Source: an uncultured Pelagibacteraceae bacterium (GTDB lineage: Bacteria > Pseudomonadota > Alphaproteobacteria > Pelagibacterales > Pelagibacteraceae). Taken from it: a stretch of 37,950 nucleotides of DNA. The stretch is taken from the NCBI GenBank assembly GCA_902564245.1, contig CACFAF010000009.1, positions 1 through 37,950 on the forward strand, in the 5' to 3' direction. Under the pieces are notes generated by a model. The model worked only from the letters and a program-made list of their open reading frames with translations. It did not search any database and was not told the DNA's origin. A program made the translations under genes and the position numbers. Below, piece after piece: positions 1 to 9,076 of this stretch; the first letter of the stretch is position 1, and each line of letters begins with the position of its first letter.

Positions 1-234
1 GCTTTTGGTGCGTTTAATATTTCAAAAACTAAAAAGACTAAGTTTAAAGCAAATTTAAGTTTGTTAAAAAAGATAAAAAAGATAACAAAAACTCCTATTG
101 TGGCTATCGGTGGTATTAATTCTGATAATTATAAAAAACTACTATTGAATAAAGCTAACTTTTTAGCTATCTCAGGCTACATTTGGAATAATAAAAATTA
201 TAAACCGTTAGAAGCGATAAAAAAATTAAAATGA
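1..234 (+). CDS. thiamine-phosphate synthase-like protein, C-terminal part (cut by window start)
   Basis: Only the last 77 codons are present; the frame is open from base 1 to a TGA at 232-234. The visible part has the C-terminal phosphate-binding pattern of ThiE/TenI-type TIM barrels: a strand plus Gly-Gly loop (TPIVAIGGINSDNYK, about residues 34-48), then a short helix and a strand ending FLAISGYIW. ThiE joins hydroxymethylpyrimidine pyrophosphate to thiazole phosphate to give thiamine phosphate. The active-site half lies outside the window, so the call rests on this one motif. A TenI-like regulator or another phosphate-binding barrel remains possible. The stop overlaps the efp start (ATGA), so the two are probably translated together. 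Confidence 0.55.
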   Translation, partial: AFGAFNISKTKKTKFKANLSLLKKIKKITKTPIVAIGGINSDNYKKLLLNKANFLAISGYIWNNKNYKPLEAIKKLK

Positions 235-791
235 AAATATATGCAAGTGAAATAAGAGTGGGAATGTTAATAGAATATAAAGATGATTTATGGCAAGTTT
301 TAAAGACGCAGCATGTCAAGCCAGGCAAAGGTGGTGCTTTTGCTCAAGTAGAAATGAAAAGTTTAAATAAGAATACTAAATTGAATGAGAGATTTAGATC
401 TAGCGAGTCTGTCGAAAAAGCTGCTTTAGACGAAAATAAATTCAATTATTTATATGATGATGAGGTAAATTATTATTTTATGGATCCAAACTCTTTTGAA
501 CAAATAAGTATTAAAAAAGAAATTATTGGAGATAAAGGCAAAATGCTTAGTGAAAATTTAGAAGTAATCATTAGTTTCTATAACGAAAAACCTTTGTCAG
601 TAGAATTACCAAAACAAATTACATGCACTATATCAGTAACTGATGTTGCTTTGAAAGGTCAAACAGTATCTTCCTCTTATAAACCGGCAACTTTGGATAA
701 CGGAATAGATATACAGGTACCGCCTTTTATAGAAAGTGGAGATAAAATCATAGTTGATACAAGAACTATGGAATATGTAAAAAAAATATAA
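231..791 (+). CDS. efp: translation elongation factor P
   Basis: EF-P binds ribosomes stalled on consecutive prolines, between the P and E sites, and helps peptide-bond formation. The protein is 186 aa, the usual family length. The N-terminal KOW-like domain carries the tip loop VKPGKGGAF (residues 29-37), in which Lys33 corresponds to the lysine modified in E. coli (Lys34). Two OB domains follow, with the C-terminal signature region ending GIDIQVPPFIESGDKIIVDTRT (about 158-179, broken in the family pattern by acidic residues). No modification enzyme (EpmA/EpmB or EarP) is in the window. The ATG overlaps the preceding stop by 3 nt, and the next gene starts 5 nt after its stop. Confidence 0.97.
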   Translation: MKIYASEIRVGMLIEYKDDLWQVLKTQHVKPGKGGAFAQVEMKSLNKNTKLNERFRSSESVEKAALDENKFNYLYDDEVNYYFMDPNSFEQISIKKEIIGDKGKMLSENLEVIISFYNEKPLSVELPKQITCTISVTDVALKGQTVSSSYKPATLDNGIDIQVPPFIESGDKIIVDTRTMEYVKKI

Positions 792-796
792 AATTT

Positions 797-1540
797 ATGA
801 ATTCGATTTCTCCAAACTTAAATATAATGATTAAAGCAAGTGAAAAGGCTTCAAAAAGATTAATTAGAGACTTTGGAGAAGTTGAAAAATTGCAAGTTTC
901 AGTAAAAGGTCCATCAGATTTTGTAACAAATGCAGATACAAAAGCAGAAAAAATAATTATTGAAGAGCTATCAAAAGCAAAAAAAAATTATTCTATAATT
1001 AGTGAAGAAAATGGTTCTAAAATAAATGAAGATAAAAACAATATTTGGATTATTGATCCAATTGATGGCACCACTAATTTTTTACATGGCTTGCCTCATT
1101 TTGCTATTTCGATTGCCTTAAAGTCAAACGACGAAATTGTATCTGGCTTAATTTATGATCCTATTAAAGATGAAATGTTTTATGCTGAGAAAAATAATGG
1201 AGCATTTTTTAACAATAAAAGAATAAGAGTCTCAAAAAAAAAAGAATTAAAAAATTGCTTATTCGCAACTGGTGGAAAAAACGATACTGAACAAACAGAT
1301 TTAACAACAAGAAGATCTGGCAGTGCTGCTCTTGATATGGCTTATGTTGCTGCAGGAAGATATGATGGGTATTTTCAAAAAAATTTGAGTATATGGGATA
1401 TTGCTGCCGGAATAATAATTGTTAAAGAAGCCGGAGGTATAGTTAATGAAATTAACCTTTCTCAAAAAGAAAAAATTAATATAACAGCGTCAAGTAGTGC
1501 TATTAACCAAAAAATGCTTGAAAAATTAAGGAACTTTTAA
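797..1540 (+). CDS. suhB: inositol monophosphatase family protein (SuhB-like)
   Basis: A Mg2+-dependent phosphatase of the inositol monophosphatase superfamily; likely substrates are inositol-1-phosphate or similar sugar phosphates. The metal-site motifs are all present in 247 aa: the acidic SEE pair (Glu70-Glu71), DPIDGTTNF (87-95) and the C-terminal WDIAAG (Asp201). A conserved [17 protein letters not shown] segment sits at about 175-191. The family is usually 260-270 aa, so this is a slightly trimmed member. In E. coli SuhB also assists rRNA antitermination; the position between efp and rpmE suits a growth-linked role, but that is only context. Family membership is firm, exact substrate is not. 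Confidence 0.88.
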   Translation: MNSISPNLNIMIKASEKASKRLIRDFGEVEKLQVSVKGPSDFVTNADTKAEKIIIEELSKAKKNYSIISEENGSKINEDKNNIWIIDPIDGTTNFLHGLPHFAISIALKSNDEIVSGLIYDPIKDEMFYAEKNNGAFFNNKRIRVSKKKELKNCLFATGGKNDTEQTDLTTRRSGSAALDMAYVAAGRYDGYFQKNLSIWDIAAGIIIVKEAGGIVNEINLSQKEKINITASSSAINQKMLEKLRNF

Positions 1541-1575
1541 TTGTTTTCTTAGATTCTTTTGTTATAAGTCACGAT

Positions 1576-1806
1576 ATGAAAAAAGACATTCATCCAGACT
1601 ATCATACTATTAAAGTAGAAATGACCGATGGTACACAATTTGAGACCAGATCTACTTGGGGTTCAGAAGGTGATATTTTAAAGTTAGAAATAGATCCAAA
1701 ATCTCATTCTGCATGGACTGGTGGAAAACAAAAACTTTTGGACAAAGGTCGAGTAAGTAAATTTAACAAAAAATTTCAAAATTTTAGATCAGAAAAAAAG
1801 AGCTAG
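1576..1806 (+). CDS. rpmE: 50S ribosomal protein L31
   Basis: bL31 sits at the central protuberance of the large subunit and bridges to the small subunit. The 76-aa sequence begins [19 protein letters not shown] and contains the typical STWGSEG and [13 protein letters not shown] blocks, then a basic tail. It has no cysteines at all, so it is the zinc-free (C-minus) form; organisms often keep this form when zinc is scarce, and it is common in alphaproteobacteria. The stop codon TAG at 1804-1806 is followed directly by the ATG of the DUF1013 gene, indicating one transcript. Confidence 0.95.
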   Translation: MKKDIHPDYHTIKVEMTDGTQFETRSTWGSEGDILKLEIDPKSHSAWTGGKQKLLDKGRVSKFNKKFQNFRSEKKS

Positions 1807-2382
1807 ATGTCAAACGTTCCATTAATGCCAATGGCAACTGCTGTATGGCTAGTAGAAAATACAACTTTAACATTTAAACAAATTGCAACTTTTTGTAATT
1901 TACATGAAGTAGAGGTTCAAGGCATTGCTGATGGTGAAGTAGCAAAAGGTATTATTGCCTATAATCCTATCATTTCTGGTCAATTATCTAGAGAAGAAAT
2001 TGAACTTTCATCTAAAGATGAAAATAGACCTTTGCAAATTAAAAATATGGATGTTGAGATTTCTTCATCCGATAAAAAAATTAAAAAGTATGTTCCTTTA
2101 TCAAAAAGACAAGATAAACCAGATTCTGCTTTATGGTTAATTAAAAACCATCCTCAATTAAAAGATTCCCAAATTGCAAGATTAGTTGGAATTACCAAAA
2201 ATTCTGTAAGCTCAATCAGAAACAAAAGTTATTGGAACTTTAATAACTTGAATGCTAAAGATCCAGTTGCGATGAGCCTATTTTCACAAAAAGATTTAGT
2301 AGAAGCTATTGAGAAAGCAGAAAGAAGAATAAAAAGAGAAAAAAGAGAGAAAGAAAAACTAAAAGAACAAATAAATACGTAA
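1807..2382 (+). CDS. DUF1013 family regulator (TrcR-type)
   Basis: A 191-aa member of the alphaproteobacteria-specific DUF1013 family, which some annotations call cell cycle transcriptional regulator TrcR. Two helix-turn-helix-like stretches are visible: LTFKQIATFCNLHEVEVQGI (about 21-40), and LKDSQIARLVGITKNSVSSI (about 118-137). These are separated by a polar linker and followed by a long, highly charged Lys/Glu/Arg coiled-coil tail (about 163-191). It abuts rpmE with no gap. The DNA-binding role follows from the HTH-like pattern and the family name; no target site can be read here. Confidence 0.85.
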   Translation: MSNVPLMPMATAVWLVENTTLTFKQIATFCNLHEVEVQGIADGEVAKGIIAYNPIISGQLSREEIELSSKDENRPLQIKNMDVEISSSDKKIKKYVPLSKRQDKPDSALWLIKNHPQLKDSQIARLVGITKNSVSSIRNKSYWNFNNLNAKDPVAMSLFSQKDLVEAIEKAERRIKREKREKEKLKEQINT

Positions 2383-2438
2383 TTATGAATAATTTTAATG
2401 GACATAAAATTTTTAAAGTGATAACTACTCATTTTTTT

Positions 2439-2444
2439 GGAGGT
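2439..2444 (+). promoter_or_regulatory. strong Shine-Dalgarno of rpsU
   Basis: GGAGGT is a six-base perfect match to the 16S rRNA anti-SD. Most genes in this window lack such a site. It ends 4 nt before ATT at 2449 and overlaps the only upstream in-frame candidate start (TTG at 2437), so it argues against that TTG and for a start downstream of it. Confidence 0.7.
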
Positions 2445-2448
2445 AGTT

Positions 2449-2643
2449 ATTAAAATAGAAGTAAAAGATAATAATATTGAACAAGCACTAAGAGTGCTTA
2501 AAAGAAAACTACAAAGAGATGGTTTTTTCAAAATTATAAAATTAAAAAATACTTATGAAAAACCCTCTGAAAAAAAAAAAAGAATTCTACAAGAAAATAT
2601 TAAAAGGGTTAAAAAACTTAATAAACTAAAAAATAGAATTTAG
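2449..2643 (+). CDS. rpsU: 30S ribosomal protein S21, probable ATT start
   Basis: bS21 is a small basic protein of the 30S platform, next to the 3' end of 16S rRNA, that helps mRNA binding. The block EVKDNNIEQALRVLKRKLQR followed by a Lys/Arg-rich tail is diagnostic. The frame is open from TTG at 2437, but that codon overlaps the Shine-Dalgarno. Alphaproteobacterial S21 proteins usually start about eight residues before the NN pair; placing the start by that rule gives ATT at 2449, well spaced from GGAGGT. GTA/GTT at 2443/2446 would be too close to the SD. From ATT the protein is 64 aa. The gene lies directly upstream of initiator tRNA-fMet. Gene identity is certain; the start is inferred. 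Confidence 0.9.
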   Translation: MKIEVKDNNIEQALRVLKRKLQRDGFFKIIKLKNTYEKPSEKKKRILQENIKRVKKLNKLKNRI

Positions 2644-2647
2644 ATAT

Positions 2648-2724
<77 letters not shown>

Positions 2725-2730
2725 ATTTAA

Positions 2731-4815
2731 TTAATCTTTTTTTTTTACCCAAAAATTATACATTCCTCTAAATAAGTCTTTATTATTCATCTCAAACTCA
2801 TTCCAATTATTTAAATTAGTATTTTTTTTATCTTCTTTATAAATTTTTGAATATCTAATTTTTATATCTAGATCATTAAAACCTAAAAACTCTAAATTAT
2901 ATTTTGATAAAATTTTTGAAATCTGAGGTATATTATATCGGTGCTCCTGAACATGAAATATCAAATCACGTAAAGATGACATTGAATAAAAATCTCCCCA
3001 ATTTAATAATTTTTCATCTTTTTTGTTCAGAATTACTTTTCTAAAATTTCTAATTTCATCTTTTGTAATTTTAATTTTATTTTTTTTAACAATTTCTTTT
3101 ATTTTGATAACATCTTGTCTGGCTAAATCACTGTATAAACCAAGCTTTAAATAACCATGAGGCTCAAGTAAATTATATAACACATCTAGCCCATCCAAAG
3201 GATTTTTCATATGATGAATTACGCCTACACACTCTATAATATCAAATTTTTTTTTTAATTTTTTTAAATCTAAAATATCTGAATGTAAAAATTTCAAATT
3301 AGATACGCCTAATTCATTTGATTTTCTTTTTGCATACGCAATACTAGACTTACTAATATCAATTGCCAAAATATTTGAATCAGCATAATTCGCAGACAAA
3401 AAAATATGCTTTCCTGTTCCACAACCTGCTATCAAAATATTTGGTCTGTTTAATTTGTCATCAAATTTAATGCGATTTGGTCTTATTTGATTATTTATAA
3501 CATCAACAGAGTGCATAAAGTTTCTTTTATTGACATATCTCCATCTTGGGTATGGATTTTCCTCATATTGTTTTTGTACTCTGTCTGAAATATCATTTGA
3601 AATTCTAGCTAATGATTTGATTGAGTAAGATATTTTTTTTTCTTCCTCAACTTCTATAATTTGAACTTTGTACAAAGAATTAAATTCACTATTTTTAGAT
3701 TCAAATCTTTCTAATTTTTTTTTAATACTCTCAATAGATCCTATAGGAATATAAGAGCCTAATATACCTATTTCTAATTCTAAAATTTCTTTACTTTTTT
3801 TTATCAAATCTTTTAATTTTATTAAAAAATTTTTTTCTTTATTTGTTGTTATAAAAATATATTCATTAAAAAAACAATTCTCTGATAAAGCAAAAATAAA
3901 TTTTGAATTTTTATTTAAAAATTCTCCTTTTTTTTTAAATAAATTTACAAGTATTTCATATCTAATTTTGGTTAGTATTTTTTCAAAAAAAACATCTTTC
4001 ATTAAAGACTTTTTGAGCATTAATATAAACAATTCATCTTTTATTAAGTCTTTAATTGACTGAAATTTTAGTAAGTCTATTTTTTTTAAATCAGGGTCTA
4101 TTTTTTTTAAATCATAAATTGTAAATATTAGTAGTTTGGCGTTTGAAAAAATATAACTATGGTCAATATCATTTCTTTTATATAAGAATAAAAATAGCTT
4201 TCTAAAAAAAATAATATTAGTTTTAGTTAAATCTTTAATTTGAATTCTTGTAAATAAAATAGAAAGATTATTAATTGCATTAGTATGATTAGGATTTATT
4301 TCTATTACCTTTGTGTATGATTTAATTGAATTTTGAAAATCTCCTAATTCATTTAAAATATTGCCTAAATTATTATAAGCCTCTAAAAATTTTGAATCTA
4401 TATCTATAGCCTTTTTACAAAATTTTGCTGCTTGTTCTAATTCTTTTAACTTATGGTGCAATATGCCAAGATTATTATATGCATGTGTATTATTAGGATC
4501 AATTTCTATAATTTTTTTAAAACATTCTTTTGAATTTTCTAGTTCACCTAATTGGTCTAATACATTTCCAAGATTATTATAAGCTTCCACATAATTAGGA
4601 TTTACTTTTATTGCTTTGTTAAGCAATTCTTTTGATTTTTCATATTCTCTTAACTGTAAACAGAGTGTACCAAAATAAAACAAGCCTTCTGAATTTTTAT
4701 GATCTTTTCTAAGTAATTCTTCATAAAGACTTTTGGCTAGCTTAAAGTTATTTTTTTGATGGTTTTCTTTGGCTAAAACTAAAATTTCATTAGCTGATTT
4801 TGGACTTTTATTCAT
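2731..4815 (-). CDS. TPR repeat protein fused to a class I SAM-dependent methyltransferase
   Basis: The 694-aa product has three parts. The N-terminus (about 10-205) is a run of 34-residue tetratricopeptide repeats with repeated AYNNLGN cores, a protein-protein interaction scaffold. The middle (about 206-440) is Lys/Ile-rich with no motif I recognise. The C-terminus (about 445-694) is a Rossmann methyltransferase with the SAM loop ILIAGCGTGKHI (about 456-467), an acidic strand end (LAIDIS) and FDIIECVGVIHHMKNP. The segment DRVQKQYEENPYPRW just upstream is typical of this TPR-methyltransferase type. It has no signal peptide and is predicted cytoplasmic. The methyl acceptor cannot be read from sequence. 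It stands alone, divergent from nadA. Confidence 0.88.
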   Translation of the reverse strand: MNKSPKSANEILVLAKENHQKNNFKLAKSLYEELLRKDHKNSEGLFYFGTLCLQLREYEKSKELLNKAIKVNPNYVEAYNNLGNVLDQLGELENSKECFKKIIEIDPNNTHAYNNLGILHHKLKELEQAAKFCKKAIDIDSKFLEAYNNLGNILNELGDFQNSIKSYTKVIEINPNHTNAINNLSILFTRIQIKDLTKTNIIFFRKLFLFLYKRNDIDHSYIFSNAKLLIFTIYDLKKIDPDLKKIDLLKFQSIKDLIKDELFILMLKKSLMKDVFFEKILTKIRYEILVNLFKKKGEFLNKNSKFIFALSENCFFNEYIFITTNKEKNFLIKLKDLIKKSKEILELEIGILGSYIPIGSIESIKKKLERFESKNSEFNSLYKVQIIEVEEEKKISYSIKSLARISNDISDRVQKQYEENPYPRWRYVNKRNFMHSVDVINNQIRPNRIKFDDKLNRPNILIAGCGTGKHIFLSANYADSNILAIDISKSSIAYAKRKSNELGVSNLKFLHSDILDLKKLKKKFDIIECVGVIHHMKNPLDGLDVLYNLLEPHGYLKLGLYSDLARQDVIKIKEIVKKNKIKITKDEIRNFRKVILNKKDEKLLNWGDFYSMSSLRDLIFHVQEHRYNIPQISKILSKYNLEFLGFNDLDIKIRYSKIYKEDKKNTNLNNWNEFEMNNKDLFRGMYNFWVKKKD

Positions 4816-4849
4816 ATTTTACATTATATAATAGTCTTAAATATCATAA

Positions 4850-4882
4850 ATTATAATTTAAATTGTTATGAAGCCGTATAAT
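4850..4882. promoter_or_regulatory. possible divergent promoter elements
   Basis: In the 117-bp gap between the TPR-methyltransferase gene and nadA, a TATAAT box on the plus strand (4877-4882) is placed for a start near 4889, ahead of nadA. A TATAAT on the minus strand (4855-4850) is placed for the opposite gene. Neither has a convincing -35 at 16-18 bp, and TATAAT-like strings arise easily in A+T-rich DNA. Confidence 0.3.
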
Positions 4883-4932
4883 GCGTCAGAATAAAGGAAT
4901 GACAATTTACTTTCAAGTTGATAGGCTTAATC

Positions 4933-5922
4933 ATGGAATTTACACAAGAAGTAAAAAAAGCTACGGATCAAATTTACCAAAAAATTTCTAAGGTATTGCC
5001 TGAAATTGAATGGCCAATTCATGCACCATATATTCATAAAATTAATGAATTAAAGAAGAAAAAAAATGCAGTTATACTCGCTCACAATTATCAAACACCA
5101 GAAATATACCATGGTGTGGCAGATTTTTCGGCAGACTCATTAGCACTGGCTATAGAAGCTTCTAAAACTTCTGCAGATATTATTGTTATGGCTGGGGTTC
5201 ATTTTATGGCTGAAACAGCAAAATTAATGAGTCCACAAAAAAAAGTTCTACTTCCTGATATGCAAGCTGGATGTTCTTTATCTTCATCAATTACTGGAAA
5301 AGACGTTAGATTACTTAAAGAAAAATATCCAGGTGTTCCTGTAGTATCATATGTAAATACCTCTGCTGAAGTAAAAGCTGAAACAGATATTTGCTGTACT
5401 TCTGCAAATGCTGTTAAAATAGTTAAATCACTTGGGGTTGATAAAGTAATTTTTTTACCAGACGATTATTTGGCGAAATATGTTGCATCACAAACAAATG
5501 TTGAAATTATTTCTTGGAAAGGAATTTGCATTGTACATGATCAATTTAATGAAAAAGAAATAATTAATATACGTAAGAATAACCCTGGAATTAAAATTAT
5601 TGCTCACCCAGAGTGTCCACCAGATGTAATTAAGGCAAGTGATTTTGCAGGATCAACTTCGGGAATGATAAATTATGTTAAAGAAAAACAACCAAAAAAA
5701 GTTATGATGGTTACTGAATGTTCTATGAGTGATAATATTCAAGTAGAAAACCCTAAAGTTGAATTTGTTAAACCATGCAATTTATGTCCTCATATGAAAA
5801 AAATAACATTACCTAAAATTCTAGAATGTTTAGAAAAAGAAACTGGTGAAATAATCATGGATCAAAAAATAATTGATAAAGCCAGAATTTCTGTAGAAAA
5901 AATGGCCGCAATCGGCAGATAA
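4933..5922 (+). CDS. nadA: quinolinate synthase
   Basis: NadA condenses iminoaspartate with dihydroxyacetone phosphate to quinolinate, the precursor of the NAD ring, using a [4Fe-4S] cluster. Counting from the ATG at 4933 the protein is 330 aa. Three cysteines fit the family spacing of about 85-87 residues: Cys114 (QAGCSLSS), Cys199 (KGICIVHD) and Cys285 (CPHMKK). Other landmarks are [11 protein letters not shown] (48-58) and HPECPPDV (225-232). An in-frame TTG at 4918 would add five residues, but ATG is preferred because the family core starts well downstream. nadC follows after 5 nt. No nadB or aspartate dehydrogenase gene is in the window to supply iminoaspartate. Confidence 0.96.
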   Translation: MEFTQEVKKATDQIYQKISKVLPEIEWPIHAPYIHKINELKKKKNAVILAHNYQTPEIYHGVADFSADSLALAIEASKTSADIIVMAGVHFMAETAKLMSPQKKVLLPDMQAGCSLSSSITGKDVRLLKEKYPGVPVVSYVNTSAEVKAETDICCTSANAVKIVKSLGVDKVIFLPDDYLAKYVASQTNVEIISWKGICIVHDQFNEKEIINIRKNNPGIKIIAHPECPPDVIKASDFAGSTSGMINYVKEKQPKKVMMVTECSMSDNIQVENPKVEFVKPCNLCPHMKKITLPKILECLEKETGEIIMDQKIIDKARISVEKMAAIGR

Positions 5923-5927
5923 ATTAA

Positions 5928-6761
5928 GTGTCAAAGATCAAATTAAGCAAAAATTTTATTAAAAATACTGTTAAGTTAGCATTAAATGAAGATCTTTATC
6001 CTTCAGGTGATATCACCTCAGATTTAATAAAAGATGATAAAATAATAAATGCAAAGATAATTTCAAATCAAAACGCCATTGTTGGTGGTCTAGCTTTTGT
6101 TAAACAAACATTTTTATTGATAGATAATAATATTAAATTTTTTGCAAAAAAAAAGGATGGTTCATTAGTAAAAAAAAATGAATTAATTGCAGTTATAAAA
6201 GGAAAGTCAAAAAATATACTAATAGGTGAAAGAGTAGCTCTGAATTTTTTATGTCACATCTCAGGTATAGCTACAAAAACAAATAAATTTGTTCAATTAA
6301 CTAGAAAAAAAGTAAAAATTTGTTGTACTAGAAAAACAATTCCCAACCTTAGAGTTTTACAAAAATATGCTGTTAAATTAGGTGGAGGAACAAATCATAG
6401 ATTTAATCTAAGCGACGAATATTTAATTAAAGATAACCACATAGCTAACACAGATATTAAAGAATTAGTTTCTTTAGCAATAAAAAATAAAAAAAATAAA
6501 AAAATTACTGTAGAAATAGATGACCTTAATCAACTTAAAAAGATTATAGGTTTAAAATTTAATACTGTTCTTTTTGATAATATGAGTATTAAAAAATTAA
6601 AGGCTGGAGTTAAAATTGCAAAAAAATACTACCAAACTGAAGCATCAGGAAATATTAATTTTAGGACTATAAAATCTGTTGCGTCTACTGGAGTAGATAG
6701 AATCTCAATTGGTAGTATCACACATAGTGCACCTGCTATAGATATAAAGTTAGAATTCTAG
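5928..6761 (+). CDS. nadC: nicotinate-nucleotide pyrophosphorylase (quinolinate phosphoribosyltransferase)
   Basis: NadC decarboxylates quinolinate and attaches phosphoribose from PRPP, giving nicotinate mononucleotide. The 277-aa sequence shows the N-terminal LNEDLYPSGDITSDL block, ISGIAT (about 110-115), the quinolinate-binding CTRKTIPNLR (about 131-140), GGGTNHRFNLSDEYLIKDNH (about 151-170) and the C-terminal barrel residues TEASGNI and DRISIGSITHSAP. The start is GTG at 5928, five bases after the nadA stop, so the pair is an operon; no ATG upstream fits. Length and motifs are normal for the family. Confidence 0.96.
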   Translation: MSKIKLSKNFIKNTVKLALNEDLYPSGDITSDLIKDDKIINAKIISNQNAIVGGLAFVKQTFLLIDNNIKFFAKKKDGSLVKKNELIAVIKGKSKNILIGERVALNFLCHISGIATKTNKFVQLTRKKVKICCTRKTIPNLRVLQKYAVKLGGGTNHRFNLSDEYLIKDNHIANTDIKELVSLAIKNKKNKKITVEIDDLNQLKKIIGLKFNTVLFDNMSIKKLKAGVKIAKKYYQTEASGNINFRTIKSVASTGVDRISIGSITHSAPAIDIKLEF

Positions 6762-6772
6762 ATAAAATTTTT

Positions 6773-7669
6773 TTATCGAAAAGGAAAATTTAAGGGATCT
6801 ATTTTAGTCCAAGAGTTCATCTTGCTTCTGGCCCAGGTAGATTGTCTTTTGGCATATTGTCTTGTTTTTATTATTATTAACTCCTTTGCAACTTCTAAAG
6901 AGATTTCCTTTTTAAGATAACTATTTAATTCATTTATTCCAATAACTTTATTAATACTGTAATCACTTTTTATTTTTAATCTATTAAATTTCTTAACTTC
7001 TTTTAATGCTCCATCTTTAATCATTTGATCTGTTCTTTTTTCAATTCTTTTAATTAAATCTTTTCTATTAATATTGATATAAAATTTTACAAAATTATTT
7101 TCATTAAGTATTGCCTTAGTTTTTTTTAGCCAATCATACATTGAGATTTTAGTATGTTTTTTAATCTCAAATGCTCTTAAGGATCTCTGAACATCATTTT
7201 TATCAAATTTATTTTTGATTTTTGGATCTAGTTTTAAAAGTTTCTTATAAAATATTTTTTGACCAAATTTTTTATGTAACAATCTAATTTTTTTTCTTAT
7301 TTTTATAGGAATATTTGGAATTTTTACCAAACCATTTATTAAAGAGTGAAAATAAAGACCTGTTCCTCCAACTAATATTGGTATTTTATTTCTTTTTTTT
7401 ATTTGATTAATCTTCTTAATTGTATCTTTTAACCATTGGCCTGTAGAATATTTTTTATTAAAATTCACAAAACCATAAAGATGATGCTTAATTTTTTTTT
7501 CACTTTTAATATTAGGTCTAGCAGTTAAGATTTTGAATATTTTATAAACCTGCATACTATCTGCATTAATAATTTCGCCGCTAAATTTTTTAGCCATCAT
7601 GACTGCTAATCGAGATTTTCCAGAACCAGTAGGTCCTGCTATCAAAATAATTTTGGACTTAAGGTCCAT
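6773..7669 (-). CDS. miaA: tRNA dimethylallyltransferase
   Basis: MiaA transfers a dimethylallyl group to A37 of tRNAs reading codons that begin with U, which stabilises codon pairing. The 298-aa product has the P-loop GPTGSGKS (12-19), the conserved GEIINADSMQVYK (30-42), the GGTGLYFHSLINGL block (about 101-114), and the C-terminal IKTRQYAKRQSTWARSK signature. The usual MiaA opening KFDILTARP appears as IFKILTARP. The ATG is 2 nt after the protease stop, so it is the last gene of the hflK-hflC-DUF2065-protease-miaA run. Linkage of miaA to hflKC is known in other proteobacteria, though usually with hfq and hflX, which are absent here. Confidence 0.96.
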   Translation of the reverse strand: MDLKSKIILIAGPTGSGKSRLAVMMAKKFSGEIINADSMQVYKIFKILTARPNIKSEKKIKHHLYGFVNFNKKYSTGQWLKDTIKKINQIKKRNKIPILVGGTGLYFHSLINGLVKIPNIPIKIRKKIRLLHKKFGQKIFYKKLLKLDPKIKNKFDKNDVQRSLRAFEIKKHTKISMYDWLKKTKAILNENNFVKFYININRKDLIKRIEKRTDQMIKDGALKEVKKFNRLKIKSDYSINKVIGINELNSYLKKEISLEVAKELIIIKTRQYAKRQSTWARSKMNSWTKIDPLNFPFR

Positions 7670-7671
7670 TA

Positions 7672-9075
7672 TTAGTCTAATTTAACACCAATTAATCTTC
7701 TTTGGTTCTGATTGTTATAAATAGCTACTAGAATAGTTTTTTCAGTAGTTTTAAGAGCTTTATTAATTATTAATTCTAAATCTTTAACTGATTTAATTCT
7801 TTTTTTCTGAACTTCTAGAATGATGTAATTAACTTCTACATTATTCATAGGACTGCCCTTTTGAATTTCAGTAATAACTAAACCTGTAGTTTGATTAGGA
7901 AGCTTCCTTTCTTCTATATCTTTTGCATCTAGTAATCTTACCTTAATTTTCAAAGATTTTATTTCATATGTTAAGGGTTTTTTTGTATCTTTTTTATCTA
8001 CCCTAAAATCTTCAGAAGTTTCCAGTCTGCCTAATTTTATTTCTTTAATTATTTCTTTTTTATTTCTCCAAACTTTAACTTTAACTATCTTACCTACGTC
8101 TGTTTGGGCTACAATTTTTGGCAACTCTCTCATTTCTTTGATTAAAATTCCATTAAACTCTAGAATGATATCATCTGCTTTTATGCCAGCTTTATCAGAT
8201 GGGCTATCATTTGCTACACTTGCTACTAGAGCACCTCTAGGCTTATCTAATTTTACTGCATCTGCAATTTCTTGAGTTACTATTTGAATTCTTACTCCCA
8301 ACCATCCTCTTTTAGTTTCACCATATTTTATTAATTGATCAATAACTCTTGTTGCACTATTTGATGGTATTGAAAAACCAATACCAATAGATCCTGATTG
8401 TCCTAAGATTGCAGTGTTGATACCAATTACATCTCCGTTCATATCAAAAAGTGGTCCACCAGAATTTCCTTGGTTTATCGATGCATCAGTTTGAATAAAA
8501 TCCTCATATCTTGATAAACCTATAGATCTATTTCTAGCCGAAATAATTCCTGAAGTAACAGTTCCACCTAATCCAAATGGATTTCCTATAGCTATCACCC
8601 AGTCTCCTATTCTTGCTTTATCTGAATCACCAAATTTTACTGGAATGAAATTGTCACTTGATTGAATTTCTAAAACAGCAATATCAGATAATGGATCAGA
8701 TCCAATTATTTTTGCTTTATATTCTTTATCACCTTCAACTCTTACTAATATATCATCCGCTCCTTGAATTACGTGGTTATTGGTTACAACAATTCCTTTT
8801 TTATCAATTATAAAGCCTGAACCTAATGCGCTTGCTTTTCTTTTTTGTGGAGTCCCAAATTCCTTAAACATATCTTCAAATGGTGACCCTGGAGGAAATT
8901 CAAAAGGGAAAGGATTAGTGTTTGTAACTACAGTTTGTGTGGTTGAAATATTTACAACAGAGGGCATTAATTTTTCGGCAAGATCTGCAAAAGATGCTGG
9001 AGCATCATTTCCATATGCAGAAATTGAAAAATTAAATATAATAAAACTAAGTAAAAATATTTTTATTTTATTCAT
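7672..9075 (-). CDS. degP: periplasmic Do-type serine protease (DegP/DegQ family)
   Basis: A periplasmic HtrA protease/chaperone that degrades misfolded envelope proteins. The chosen start is ATG at 9075, giving 467 aa with a signal peptide (MNKIKIFLLSFIIFNFSISA, cut near Gly22). A TTG-type extension to 9111 would spoil the signal peptide and run into the upstream gene. The catalytic triad is His101 (TNNHVIQG), Asp131 (LSDIAVLE) and Ser205 (NQGNSGGP). Two PDZ domains follow: about 252-345 with GWLGVRIQ and DSPSDKAGIKADDIIL, and about 365-460, which is less conserved. The Q-linker NPFPFEFPPGSPFEDMF is typical. It follows the DUF2065 gene by 1 nt, beside hflKC, as in other alphaproteobacteria. 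Confidence 0.94.
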   Translation of the reverse strand: MNKIKIFLLSFIIFNFSISAYGNDAPASFADLAEKLMPSVVNISTTQTVVTNTNPFPFEFPPGSPFEDMFKEFGTPQKRKASALGSGFIIDKKGIVVTNNHVIQGADDILVRVEGDKEYKAKIIGSDPLSDIAVLEIQSSDNFIPVKFGDSDKARIGDWVIAIGNPFGLGGTVTSGIISARNRSIGLSRYEDFIQTDASINQGNSGGPLFDMNGDVIGINTAILGQSGSIGIGFSIPSNSATRVIDQLIKYGETKRGWLGVRIQIVTQEIADAVKLDKPRGALVASVANDSPSDKAGIKADDIILEFNGILIKEMRELPKIVAQTDVGKIVKVKVWRNKKEIIKEIKLGRLETSEDFRVDKKDTKKPLTYEIKSLKIKVRLLDAKDIEERKLPNQTTGLVITEIQKGSPMNNVEVNYIILEVQKKRIKSVKDLELIINKALKTTEKTILVAIYNNQNQRRLIGVKLD

Positions 9076-9076
9076 T

